From: Candidatus Kapaibacterium sp.
GTDB taxonomy: Bacteria; Bacteroidota; Ignavibacteria; Kapaibacteriales; NICIL-2
Reading direction: 5' to 3'
Assembly (NCBI GenBank): GCA_026003475.1
Contig: BPHJ01000001.1
Span: forward strand, 62,001-126,000
Length of the DNA stretch: 64,000 nt
In this document: positions 42,846 to 52,267 of the stretch, piece after piece
Layout of the letters: every line of letters starts with the position of its first letter
Numbering within the stretch: the first letter of the stretch is position 1
Translations under genes and position numbers: made by a program
The notes under the pieces: model-generated
Databases searched by the model: none
What the model was told of the DNA's origin: nothing
Seen by the model: only the letters and a program-made list of their open reading frames with translations

Positions 42846-42962
42846 ATGAAAGTACAGGCCTCGGTCAAAAAGCGCAGTCCCGACGACAAAATTGTTCGTC
42901 GCAAAGGGCGCGTGTACGTCATCAACAAGAAAAATCCACGAATGAAACAACGGCAAGGTTAG
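42846..42962 (+). CDS. rpmJ: 50S ribosomal protein bL36, Cys-free
   Basis: 38 residues: [19 protein letters not shown], then [19 protein letters not shown]. The Cys-Cys-Cys-His zinc ribbon of the C+ form is replaced (SPDD..., no Cys at all), so this is a zinc-independent variant, as usual in Bacteroidota. Forty bases after infA; rpsM starts three bases after its stop. Confidence 0.95.
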   Translation: MKVQASVKKRSPDDKIVRRKGRVYVINKKNPRMKQRQG

Positions 42963-42965
42963 TCT

Positions 42966-43346
42966 ATGGCACGGATCGCAGGTGTGGACCTGCCGCGGAA
43001 TAAGCGCGGCGTCATTAGTTTGCGGTACCTCTATGGCATTGGTCCGACGCTGGCAGCCGAAGTCCTCGCCAAAGCGGGGGTTGATGGCAACAAACGCGTT
43101 GCTCAATGGACAGACGAGGAAATTGCGCGCATTCGCCAGGTTGTCAGCGAGTACAAGGTCGAAGGCGAACTCCGCAGCGAAGTGCAGCTCAACATCAAGC
43201 GATTGATGGACATCGGCTGCTACCGAGGGCTCCGCCACCGACGTGGACTACCGGTGCGTGGGCAGCGGACTCGAACCAATGCGCGCACGCGCAAAGGCCG
43301 TCGCAAGACCGTCGCCGGCAAAAAGAAAGCAGTCGCCAAAAAGTAA
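42966..43346 (+). CDS. rpsM: 30S ribosomal protein uS13
   Basis: 126 residues: [54 protein letters not shown], with a Lys/Ala-rich tail. Contacts the P-site tRNA and the subunit bridges. Start of the alpha-operon part. Confidence 0.98.
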   Translation: MARIAGVDLPRNKRGVISLRYLYGIGPTLAAEVLAKAGVDGNKRVAQWTDEEIARIRQVVSEYKVEGELRSEVQLNIKRLMDIGCYRGLRHRRGLPVRGQRTRTNARTRKGRRKTVAGKKKAVAKK

Positions 43347-43367
43347 TACCACTGTCTGGACCCTTCG

Positions 43368-43754
43368 ATGGCTTCTCAGAAACGCAAAGTCAAACGCAAA
43401 TCCGTTGCCGATATCCACGGCAAGGCGTATATCCAAGCAACGTTCAACAACGTCATCGTCACCATTACCGATTCCTACGGCAACACGCTCTGCTGGTCGT
43501 CGGCAGGACGGAACGGCTTCCGCGGTTCCAAGAAGAACACGCCCTATGCTGCGCAAGTGGCTGCTGAGCGAGCAGCCAAAGAAGCCTACGATATGGGACT
43601 GCGCAAAGTGGACATCATCGTCAAAGGTCCTGGTTCTGGACGTGAGGCTGCCATTCGTGCCATCGCGCAAGTGGGATTGGAAGTGCTCTCGATCGTTGAT
43701 CGAACCCCAATCCCCCATAACGGCTGCCGTCCCCCCAAGCGGCGGCGGGTCTAA
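43368..43754 (+). CDS. rpsK: 30S ribosomal protein uS11
   Basis: 128 residues: [50 protein letters not shown], and the C-terminal [18 protein letters not shown]. Only 45 bases separate it from rpoA, so rpsD, normally here, is missing. Confidence 0.98.
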   Translation: MASQKRKVKRKSVADIHGKAYIQATFNNVIVTITDSYGNTLCWSSAGRNGFRGSKKNTPYAAQVAAERAAKEAYDMGLRKVDIIVKGPGSGREAAIRAIAQVGLEVLSIVDRTPIPHNGCRPPKRRRV

Positions 43755-43799
43755 TCACGCTCGACAACGACAGTTTCTCATCACTTGGCAGAAGCACCC

Positions 43800-44828
43800 A
43801 TGACCACTACGTTTCCGATGCCCGAAGGCGTTCAGGTCGAAACTCCATCACCAACCCTGGGGCGCTTTATTGTTCAACCTCTCCAGGAAGGATACGGCGT
43901 GACCGTCGGCAACTCGCTGCGGCGCGTGTTGCTTTCCTCCGTTCCCGGTGCTGCCATCATTGGCGTCAAAATTGGTGGTGTGCAGCACGAATTCCAGACC
44001 ATTCGCGGTGTGGTCGAGGATGTGAGCCAGATCATTCTCAACCTCAAAGAAGTTCGTCTCCGCATTGAAGACCCCAAAACGACCCGCGTCGCATTCAAGA
44101 TCACCGGCCCAGGGTACTGGACGGCTAAAACCATCGAGGATCACGGTACATTGGTGCGTGTGCTCAATCCGGATCACGTAATTGCAACGCTGGCAGACGA
44201 TGCCGAGCTCGACGTCGAATTGCGCCTCGGTATTGGACGCGGCTACGTCCCTGCTGAAGAGCAGCCTCAGGGCGATTTCCCCATCGGAATGATTGCCATT
44301 GATGCGATCTACACACCGATCAAAAACGTTGTGTACAAGGTCGAGCCCTATCGGGTCGGGCAAAAGACCGACTACGAACGGCTGGTGCTCGAGGTAACAA
44401 CCGATGGAACGATTGCACCCGTCGAAGCTGTCGAGCAGGCCGCCATGATTCTCGGTTCGCACCTCCGATTGTTTACTGGCCTTGCAGTCCCATCGCGGGA
44501 AGTTGCCAGCGCAGACATTGCCGCGCCGACTGCATCCGGTCAGGACGGCACCCGAGACCCGCGCTTCCGAGAAATCCGCGATCTGCTGCTCAAGTCAGTT
44601 GACGAACTTGAACTATCGGTGCGCGCACACAATTGCCTGCGTGCGGCCAACATCAAAACAATTGGCGACCTGGTTCGGTACCGTGAGCAGGAGTTGCTTC
44701 GCTTCCGCAATTTCGGTCGGAAAACACTGGCAGAAGTTGCCGAAATCGTTCAGAGCTTCAACCTCGAATTCGGCATGGACGTTGACAAGTATCTTCAGGA
44801 ATCGGCTCCGCGCTCGGTTGGAGCATAA
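43800..44828 (+). CDS. rpoA: DNA-directed RNA polymerase alpha subunit
   Basis: 342 residues. The N-terminal assembly domain has GRFIVQPLQEGYGVTVGNSLRRVLLSS and GVVEDVSQIILNLKEVRLR. A linker (~235-260) leads to the alpha-CTD (VDELELSVRAHNCLRAANIKTIGDLVRYREQELLRFRNFGRKTLAEV), which binds UP elements and activators. Starts MTTTFPMPEG; a TTG five codons earlier is less likely. Confidence 0.98.
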   Translation: MTTTFPMPEGVQVETPSPTLGRFIVQPLQEGYGVTVGNSLRRVLLSSVPGAAIIGVKIGGVQHEFQTIRGVVEDVSQIILNLKEVRLRIEDPKTTRVAFKITGPGYWTAKTIEDHGTLVRVLNPDHVIATLADDAELDVELRLGIGRGYVPAEEQPQGDFPIGMIAIDAIYTPIKNVVYKVEPYRVGQKTDYERLVLEVTTDGTIAPVEAVEQAAMILGSHLRLFTGLAVPSREVASADIAAPTASGQDGTRDPRFREIRDLLLKSVDELELSVRAHNCLRAANIKTIGDLVRYREQELLRFRNFGRKTLAEVAEIVQSFNLEFGMDVDKYLQESAPRSVGA

Positions 44829-44869
44829 ATGTGACTCAATTCCCGTCGTACCACTTCGGAACATAGGCT

Positions 44870-45457
44870 ATGCGACACGTCAAACGCGGTCGGAAACTCA
44901 AGCGAACCGAAAGTCACCGTCATGCTCTGCTCCGGAACATGGCGGCATCGTTGATTCGGAGCGAGCAGAAAGCCATTCGGACCACTGTTGCAAAGGCAAA
45001 AGAGCTCCGTCCCTTTGTCGAGCGTTTGATCACGAAAGCGCGGCGGGCCTATCAGCGCGAGCGGTCGGGGCAACTGGCATACGGTAATGTGGATTTGCAC
45101 TACCGGCGTTTGGTCGCCCGCAGTATCACCGACGAAGCGGTCTTGCAGGAGCTGTTCGAGGTGATTGCTCCCGTTGTTGCCGAGCGGAATGGCGGCTATA
45201 CGCGCATTGTCAAGCTCGGCTACCGTCGTGGTGATGGTGCTCAGGAGGCAATCATCCAACTGGTTGATTGGGCTGCTCCCCAAGATGGCGCCACATCGCA
45301 GCAACGCAAACGCCGCACCAAACGGCAAACACCAGCCCCTGCTGCAGCACCGACGACGGCTGCCCCGCAACAGAGCACAGAACAGGCCCAACCTTCTCCA
45401 GCAGAGAGCGCCGCTGCCGAAGTTGCGGATTGGTCCCAAAGTAATACCACAGCGTAA
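44870..45457 (+). CDS. rplQ: 50S ribosomal protein bL17 with a long C-terminal tail
   Basis: 195 residues against ~120 for the E. coli form. The core (1-~128) has MRHVKRGRKLKRTESHRHALLRNMAASLI and GNGGYTRIVKLGYRRGDGAQEAIIQLVDW-like segments. Residues ~135-195 are an Ala/Gln/Thr/Pro-rich, probably disordered tail ending DWSQSNTTA. Bacteroidota bL17 are often extended; this one is long. Last gene of the ribosomal array. Confidence 0.96.
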   Translation: MRHVKRGRKLKRTESHRHALLRNMAASLIRSEQKAIRTTVAKAKELRPFVERLITKARRAYQRERSGQLAYGNVDLHYRRLVARSITDEAVLQELFEVIAPVVAERNGGYTRIVKLGYRRGDGAQEAIIQLVDWAAPQDGATSQQRKRRTKRQTPAPAAAPTTAAPQQSTEQAQPSPAESAAAEVADWSQSNTTA

Positions 45458-45499
45458 CCTGTTGCCCCTGCGCCTGTTGTTCGCTCTGCAATCACTGCC

Positions 45500-46114
45500 A
45501 TGCAGATTCCGACGGTTGGGTTCCTTGCCAGTTATGCCCGACTCGACCAATTGCCCAGCTATTCCTTCCCCGAGGTGGCATTTGCAGGGCGATCGAACGT
45601 TGGAAAATCCTCGCTCATCAATGCGCTTGTGTTCCAGCGAGCGCTTGCGCAGGTGAGCTCCACGCCAGGACGGACGCGCACGATCAACATCTATCCGGTC
45701 AACGGGGAATGGATGCTGGTAGATTTGCCAGGCTATGGATATGCTAAGGTGTCGAAGCAGCAACGCACCCAATTCCGACAGCTTCTCATGGGGTACCTTC
45801 TCGAGCGTCCGCAGCTTGCCTTGGCATGTTTGCTCGTGGATAGTCGCCATGATCCGACTGCCGACGATTGTGCACTGATCGAAGAACTTGAGTTGCATCA
45901 CCGCACCTATGCGGTAATTTTGACAAAAGCAGATGCACTCTCTCCCGCTGCTGTGGACGAACGCCACCACCAACTCCGCCACCTTGTTCAGCACTGCACC
46001 GGTTGCGTGGACGTGCTGGTGACATCGGCACGCACAGGATTGGGACGCACACAGTTGTGGGGATGTATCCGACGGACCTTGGCGCAGTATCACCATCGCC
46101 GCACTTCAACCTGA
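45500..46114 (+). CDS. engB: Ribosome biogenesis GTPase EngB/YsxC
   Basis: 204 residues: G1 [10 protein letters not shown]2 around [13 protein letters not shown]3 [11 protein letters not shown]4 TKAD, G5 TSARTG. Assists late 50S assembly, fitting its place after the ribosomal genes. The stop overlaps the purE start (TGATG). Confidence 0.96.
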   Translation: MQIPTVGFLASYARLDQLPSYSFPEVAFAGRSNVGKSSLINALVFQRALAQVSSTPGRTRTINIYPVNGEWMLVDLPGYGYAKVSKQQRTQFRQLLMGYLLERPQLALACLLVDSRHDPTADDCALIEELELHHRTYAVILTKADALSPAAVDERHHQLRHLVQHCTGCVDVLVTSARTGLGRTQLWGCIRRTLAQYHHRRTST

Positions 46115-46620
46115 TGAGCAACCATCCTCCGCTTGTAGGAATTGTCATGGGTAGTGATTCGGACTACCCGACCATGCGCGAAGCAGCTGCAATGCTCGAT
46201 CGTTTCGGCATCGGCTATGAAATGCACGTTGTCTCCGCGCACCGCACCCCACTGGATATGGCAGACTATGGCCGAACAGCGCTCGATCGTGGATTGAAGG
46301 TTATTATCGCTGGTGCTGGTGGTGCTGCCCATTTGCCAGGGATGGTTGCGGCACACACCATTCTGCCGGTGATTGGCGTTCCCATTCCAACGCGCCACTT
46401 AGGCGGGCTCGATTCGCTCTACTCGATCGTGCAAATGCCTGCGGGTGTGCCGGTGGCAACGGTTGCAATTGGCGGTGGCACCAATGCAGGCATTCTCGCT
46501 GCAGAGATCGTCGCAACGTTCGACCAACAGGTGCGCAATCGGCTGCTTGCCTACAAAGAAGAACTTGCTGCACTTTCACGGGCAAAGAATCCACTCAAAA
46601 CTGATCAAACCGCCGAGTGA
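46114..46620 (+). CDS. purE: N5-carboxyaminoimidazole ribonucleotide mutase, class I PurE
   Basis: 168 residues. [12 protein letters not shown] and VSAHRTP are the phosphate-binding and catalytic (His) motifs. [48 protein letters not shown] and NAGILAAEI complete the octameric class I fold. Interconverts N5-CAIR and CAIR in purine synthesis. purK is not adjacent. Overlaps the engB stop by one base. Confidence 0.97.
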   Translation: MSNHPPLVGIVMGSDSDYPTMREAAAMLDRFGIGYEMHVVSAHRTPLDMADYGRTALDRGLKVIIAGAGGAAHLPGMVAAHTILPVIGVPIPTRHLGGLDSLYSIVQMPAGVPVATVAIGGGTNAGILAAEIVATFDQQVRNRLLAYKEELAALSRAKNPLKTDQTAE

Positions 46621-46675
46621 CGTTGCAAAGACTGTTGGTACCCGAGCTTACTGCACCACGATCGAGGTATGAAGC

Positions 46676-47890
46676 ATGAATCGAGAGCAGTCAGCACTGC
46701 GTGAAACTATGACCGACTACAGCACGCCTACTGCTGGCAGCGGTGTAAAGGAGCTGGTGAGGTTTTTCTCGCTCCTGCGCCAGTACCGACGCTTGATTAC
46801 GCTGGTGGTAGCAATTGGAACAATCAGCGCAGCGGTTGTCGCTCTGCTCCTGCCGAATGAGTATGCCAGCACGGTCAACGCCGTTCCACCGAAACGGCCG
46901 CAATCGGGTGTTGAATCCATGATTGGTGGCTTGTCGAGTGCGCTCCGTGATATCGGACTTACGCGCATCGCTGGTGCACGAGCCACTGCGGCGGGCTACG
47001 ACTTTATGGTAGTTCTCCAGAGTCGTTCTCTTCTGGATTCGCTCATTGCACGATTCAATTTGATTGAAGCCTACCAGATCACCGGCGCTCAGTCGCTGGA
47101 CTCAGCCCGACAAATGGCACGCGAGGAATTGCTCGATCGGTACGAAGTGGAGCTCGACGGCGCGGGCAACTACCGGATAACCATTGTTGATCGCGACCGC
47201 TACCGTGCTGCTGCGATGGCCAATGCCGTCGTAGAAATCGCGAACACTATCGCCCGCGAACTGGAGCAGCAGGAAAACCAGAACGTCCTCAATAGCATCG
47301 AGCAGCGCCTCAACCTTACGCTGGCACGCATGAACTCGATTGCAGATTCTCTGGCAGCGGTCAGCAAGAAGACTCTCGTCTATGCCCCATTGGAGCAGGC
47401 ACGTGCTGCTGCCTCCGCCATTGCAGAAGCCAAAGCGCAGTTGATGAGCCAAGAAATCGTGCTGGGGATACTCCAGGAGCGGTATGGGAGCAGCGATCCA
47501 GCTACCGAGCAGCAGCGGCGTGTGGTCGAATCGCTGCGTCAAAAACTGAGTGACATGGAGTTGCGTCCTGGCTTTGTCGGCAATTTTGCGCTGCCCAACG
47601 CATCGAAAGCCACCTACGACTATATGCGCTACTACACCGAACTCGAAACGATGATGAGACTCCGGGCAGCCATCCAGCCAACGCTCGACGATCTCCGCTC
47701 CAACTTGATCCGTGCCACGCCAGCATTGTACATCGTTGATGCGGCGCAACCGGCACTCAAGAAAGAGCGTCCGCGCCGATCCTTGATTGTTGGTGGTGCG
47801 TTGGTAGCGAGCGCTATCGTGGGGATACTGTTGGCAATGGGCATAGACCTCTGGCGGAGTGTGCGTAGGTTCGGTATGGTTGAATCTTGA
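46676..47890 (+). CDS. Wzz/GNVR-type polysaccharide chain-length or export protein
   Basis: 404 residues. TM helix near residues 38-60 (RLITLVVAIGTISAAVVALLL) and a second near 372-392 (RSLIVGGALVASAIVGILLAMGI) flank a periplasmic domain with long coiled-coil helices (~190-320). The PALYIVDAAQPALKKERPRRSLIV stretch before TM2 is the Wzz P..A.P...P..P signature. It sets O-antigen/EPS chain length or assembles the export complex; there is no kinase domain. A Shine-Dalgarno (GAGGT) precedes the ATG. Followed immediately by an O-antigen-ligase-like gene. Confidence 0.87.
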   Translation: MNREQSALRETMTDYSTPTAGSGVKELVRFFSLLRQYRRLITLVVAIGTISAAVVALLLPNEYASTVNAVPPKRPQSGVESMIGGLSSALRDIGLTRIAGARATAAGYDFMVVLQSRSLLDSLIARFNLIEAYQITGAQSLDSARQMAREELLDRYEVELDGAGNYRITIVDRDRYRAAAMANAVVEIANTIARELEQQENQNVLNSIEQRLNLTLARMNSIADSLAAVSKKTLVYAPLEQARAAASAIAEAKAQLMSQEIVLGILQERYGSSDPATEQQRRVVESLRQKLSDMELRPGFVGNFALPNASKATYDYMRYYTELETMMRLRAAIQPTLDDLRSNLIRATPALYIVDAAQPALKKERPRRSLIVGGALVASAIVGILLAMGIDLWRSVRRFGMVES

Positions 47891-47901
47891 CCGCAAAGGG
47901 T

Positions 47902-49314
47902 ATGCAACAGCAGAGCATTGGCTTGGTTGCCAGCATTGGGGCAGGTATCGTTGCCGCGGCGCTTCTTGCTCTGCTTGCTTCGACGGGGGAATGGTATGCG
48001 GTTGCTGCAATCGGTGCGGGGATAGGGACGCTGTATGTTCTGGTGCGGTATTGGCGCCTCCAGTGGGTACTGTTCTTTGCGATCATGCCGGTGTACTTCT
48101 TTCAGAGCGACGTGGAGGTCACGGCATTTGATCTGGCGATGGCTGTGTACCTTGCAACGCTGCTGTTGGGGTGGTTGGTATGGGCTATCACGCTTCGGCG
48201 GTCCGAGTTGATATGGCGGCCCGCTGATGCCATACTCTGGCTGGCACTGATTGCATCGGTGGGGAGTGTTGCTGTTGCCGTTGTGCGGGGTACGTCAGTC
48301 CTCAATTGGGCGCGGGAATGGGCGCTGATTGCAATGGTTGCCTACTACTTTGTGTTCCGTTCGGCGTTCGCAAGCCAGGAGCAGTTCCGGTTTTATGCCA
48401 TGTTACTGGTGCTGCTCTCGGTGAGCTTATCGGTGATCGGTGCGCTCAATTTCCGCCAACAGGTTATCGAAGCGATTTATGCCTTCCAAATTCGTGGTGT
48501 CAAGGGGGTCAGTGCGGTGTACCTGATTGGCTTTTTTCTGAGTATTTCGCTGCTGCTCTTCCGTGAGCGGTGGTGGGAGCGGCTGCTCTGGTTTACGACA
48601 GGCAGCCTCATTACGGGTGGAATTGTGATTTCGTACACTCGAACAATCTGGGTTGGCTCGATCGTTTCGATTGCTGTGATGCTCCTGGTGTTGCCGGCTG
48701 TGCAGCGTATTCGTCTGTTGGTGGTGATGGGTATTGCTGCGGTGGTGCTGGGTGGGATTGCTCAGCTTGTGTTCGGCAATGTCGTTACCGCCGTCGGTCG
48801 GGTACTCCTGAGTCGGGCACTGACGTTGAAAACAGCAACCAAACAGGCCTCGGTTATCGAGCGGCGAGACGAAATGCACCGTATCGTGCAGCTGCTATCG
48901 CGGCGGCCGGATATTGCCATTGCTGGCGTCGCTCCGGGAGGAAAGTTCGTGTACTACGATACCTACTTGGGCAAACCAAAACGGACGCACTTTCTCCACA
49001 ACGGCATGGTGGGGTTGATGTTCAAGTTTGGTGTTCCTGTTGGGCTAACCTTCTATCTGTTTCACCTCCTCATGCTTGTCAAAAGTATTCGTTGCTACTT
49101 CCGCAGCCGCCGTACATGGCTGGAGCCCTACGTGCTGCCGTTCACGCTTACGCTCCTTGGGACAACGGTAATGGATTGGACAACGAACGCATTTTTCATT
49201 CGGAGTGGGTGCCTCTTTCTGGGAATGCTTTATGCTGGTGTTGCAATTGCTGATCGCTTGCTTGGCCGGGAGGAGAGCTACCCTTCGGTAATGGCGCCGG
49301 CGCATGTCCATTGA
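47902..49314 (+). CDS. O-antigen ligase/polymerase-like membrane protein
   Basis: 470 residues with about 11-12 hydrophobic helices. A central periplasmic loop (~310-360: RDEMHRIVQLLSRRPDIAIAGVAPGGKFVYYDTYLGKPKRTHFLHNGMVGLMFKFGV) contains the HN-x-x-x-x-L-x-x-G pattern typical of Wzy/WaaL ligases. Preferred start MQQQSIGLVAS; a TTG five codons upstream overlaps the Wzz stop. It polymerises or ligates glycan repeats in the outer leaflet pathway; which of the two cannot be told from sequence alone. Its 3' end overlaps a convergent small gene by ~119 bases. Confidence 0.85.
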   Translation: MQQQSIGLVASIGAGIVAAALLALLASTGEWYAVAAIGAGIGTLYVLVRYWRLQWVLFFAIMPVYFFQSDVEVTAFDLAMAVYLATLLLGWLVWAITLRRSELIWRPADAILWLALIASVGSVAVAVVRGTSVLNWAREWALIAMVAYYFVFRSAFASQEQFRFYAMLLVLLSVSLSVIGALNFRQQVIEAIYAFQIRGVKGVSAVYLIGFFLSISLLLFRERWWERLLWFTTGSLITGGIVISYTRTIWVGSIVSIAVMLLVLPAVQRIRLLVVMGIAAVVLGGIAQLVFGNVVTAVGRVLLSRALTLKTATKQASVIERRDEMHRIVQLLSRRPDIAIAGVAPGGKFVYYDTYLGKPKRTHFLHNGMVGLMFKFGVPVGLTFYLFHLLMLVKSIRCYFRSRRTWLEPYVLPFTLTLLGTTVMDWTTNAFFIRSGCLFLGMLYAGVAIADRLLGREESYPSVMAPAHVH

Positions 49315-49555
49315 GACGAGCAACCAGAGAAGGGGAGCACTTTCCGATTGGGCATTGATAGGTCCGGATTGCCTCCAGCAAGATGTCGAGGACTGTTTCA
49401 GCGGGGAGAAGCGTGCCGACGACGACGTAGCTCTTGTTGTCAAGGATGCAGCAACCGCCGTAGCGTACGCTTCGATCCCGACGGATGGTGATACCAGCAG
49501 CGGTGAGGATTTCCGTCGCTTCCGCGATGAGTTTTTGGGTGGAGACTTTAGGCAT
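49196..49555 (-). CDS. Small cytosolic protein, unknown function
   Basis: 119 residues. N-terminal ~95 residues look like a compact alpha/beta domain: [61 protein letters not shown]. The last ~25 residues are low-complexity and lie antisense inside the ligase gene, where they may be carried along. Its start overlaps the end of the upstream membrane-protein gene by eight bases, which supports a real two-gene operon. No family recognised; the RRDRSVRYGGCCILDNKSYVVVG stretch with paired Cys might bind a ligand. Confidence 0.5.
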   Translation of the reverse strand: MPKVSTQKLIAEATEILTAAGITIRRDRSVRYGGCCILDNKSYVVVGTLLPAETVLDILLEAIRTYQCPIGKCSPSLVARLNGHAPAPLPKGSSPPGQASDQQLQHQHKAFPERGTHSE

Positions 49556-50072
49556 CCGTTCGACGACGAGGCTGGATAATCAGCACCACAATTGCAGCGG
49601 CAGCGGTGAGAAGGTTCAACAGATCTGCTGGGGATTGACGGAAAAAACGTTTTCCGACAAGGTCCATGATCGGCTGGTAGCGTGACACTGGCGGTGGTTG
49701 CCAGCGGCTGGGAAATTCCCGGTAGAGGGAAAGCTCCGTCGGAGCAATCCATCCTTGCCAGAGGAGGCTGACCAGGATGAGCAGTCCTGCGATTGCAATG
49801 TAGCCGTGCTGGTGCAAGCGGGTGCGCCAGAGGAGCAGCATGCTCACCGTCGCGCAGAGGACCAGTGCATAACTGATCCACGCGATCGTTGCCAAATTTT
49901 CTGCCAGGCGGAGTTGCTCCAGTTGGTAGTCGTGTGGGAGTGCCCGGAGCATGGCTGTCGCTGGTTGGTAGAGGTCGTAGGTAATGATCGCTCGCGCCAG
50001 CGTTGCCGCAAACCAAACCATACAACTCAGCGCAACCGCCGCACAACTGAAACGCTGCCAGAATGTGTGCAT
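49548..50072 (-). CDS. Small integral membrane protein, unknown function
   Basis: 174 residues with about four hydrophobic helices ([59 protein letters not shown]; a last one near the C-terminus, [14 protein letters not shown]). No motifs beyond that; ends in RRRTDA. The ATG preceded by an AGGA Shine-Dalgarno was chosen; an ATG six codons upstream would make an almost leaderless mRNA from the nearby promoter box. Partner of the overlapping small gene downstream; divergent from groES. Confidence 0.6.
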   Translation of the reverse strand: MHTFWQRFSCAAVALSCMVWFAATLARAIITYDLYQPATAMLRALPHDYQLEQLRLAENLATIAWISYALVLCATVSMLLLWRTRLHQHGYIAIAGLLILVSLLWQGWIAPTELSLYREFPSRWQPPPVSRYQPIMDLVGKRFFRQSPADLLNLLTAAAAIVVLIIQPRRRTDA

Positions 50073-50099
50073 CACGTTGGTTTCCTGCATACAGTGGCG

Positions 50100-50107
50100 C
50101 GAAAATA
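50100..50107 (-). promoter_or_regulatory. Putative -7 box TATTTTCG for the small membrane-protein operon
   Basis: On the minus strand TATTTTCG, identical to the box of the str-operon promoter, lies 28 bases upstream of the chosen ATG, in the region divergent with groES. Confidence 0.4.
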
Positions 50108-50166
50108 CGGGCAGGCTTTAATCGGAGCTCTTGCCAATGCAGCAGCAACCGACACAATATTCGGCG

Positions 50167-50193
50167 TTAGCACTCGTCAATGGCGACTGCTAA
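50167..50193 (+). promoter_or_regulatory. CIRCE operator (HrcA site) upstream of groES
   Basis: TTAGCACTC-N9-GACTGCTAA matches the CIRCE inverted repeat TTAGCACTC-N9-GAGTGCTAA in 17 of 18 arm positions. It is 44 bases before the groES ATG. HrcA bound here would repress groESL until heat shock. hrcA itself is not in the window. Confidence 0.92.
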
Positions 50194-50237
50194 CGCTTCC
50201 AGGTCTCTATGTTCCACCATTGTTGAAGGGTTGTGCT

Positions 50238-50528
50238 ATGAACCTGACCCCGCTCTACGATCGTGTTATTGTCCGTCCCTCCGAGCCAGAAGAAGTTACC
50301 AGGGGCGGCATCATCATTCCCGACACTGCCAAGGAAAAGCCAATGCAGGGCGAAGTGGTCGCCATTGGCAACGGGAAGGTAACCGAAGACGGCAAAGTCC
50401 TGCCGCTCAGTGTCAAGGTCGGCGATAAAGTTCTCTACGGCAAGTATGCCGGCACCGAAATCAAAATTGATGGTGAGGACTACCTCATCATGCGCGAAAG
50501 CGACATCTTCGCAATCATCAACAAGTAA
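50238..50528 (+). CDS. groES: Co-chaperonin GroES
   Basis: 96 residues: [33 protein letters not shown] (the mobile loop region), [43 protein letters not shown]. The frame is open far upstream, but the CIRCE site and family length fix this start. groEL begins 27 bases downstream. Confidence 0.98.
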   Translation: MNLTPLYDRVIVRPSEPEEVTRGGIIIPDTAKEKPMQGEVVAIGNGKVTEDGKVLPLSVKVGDKVLYGKYAGTEIKIDGEDYLIMRESDIFAIINK

Positions 50529-52184
<1,656 letters not shown>

Positions 52185-52222
52185 AAGTAAAAGTACCATC
52201 CCTGCACGGAGTCCGTCGCTTG

Positions 52223-52267
52223 CTGCGTCCCCGTCTGCTATGGGCGGGGACGCAGTTGTTTTTATTT
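52223..52267 (+). terminator. Intrinsic terminator after groEL
   Basis: Perfect 11-bp stem CTGCGTCCCCG / CGGGGACGCAG, 11-base loop, then TTGTTTTTATTT. It overlaps the stop codon of the convergent M20 amidohydrolase gene. Confidence 0.93.
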
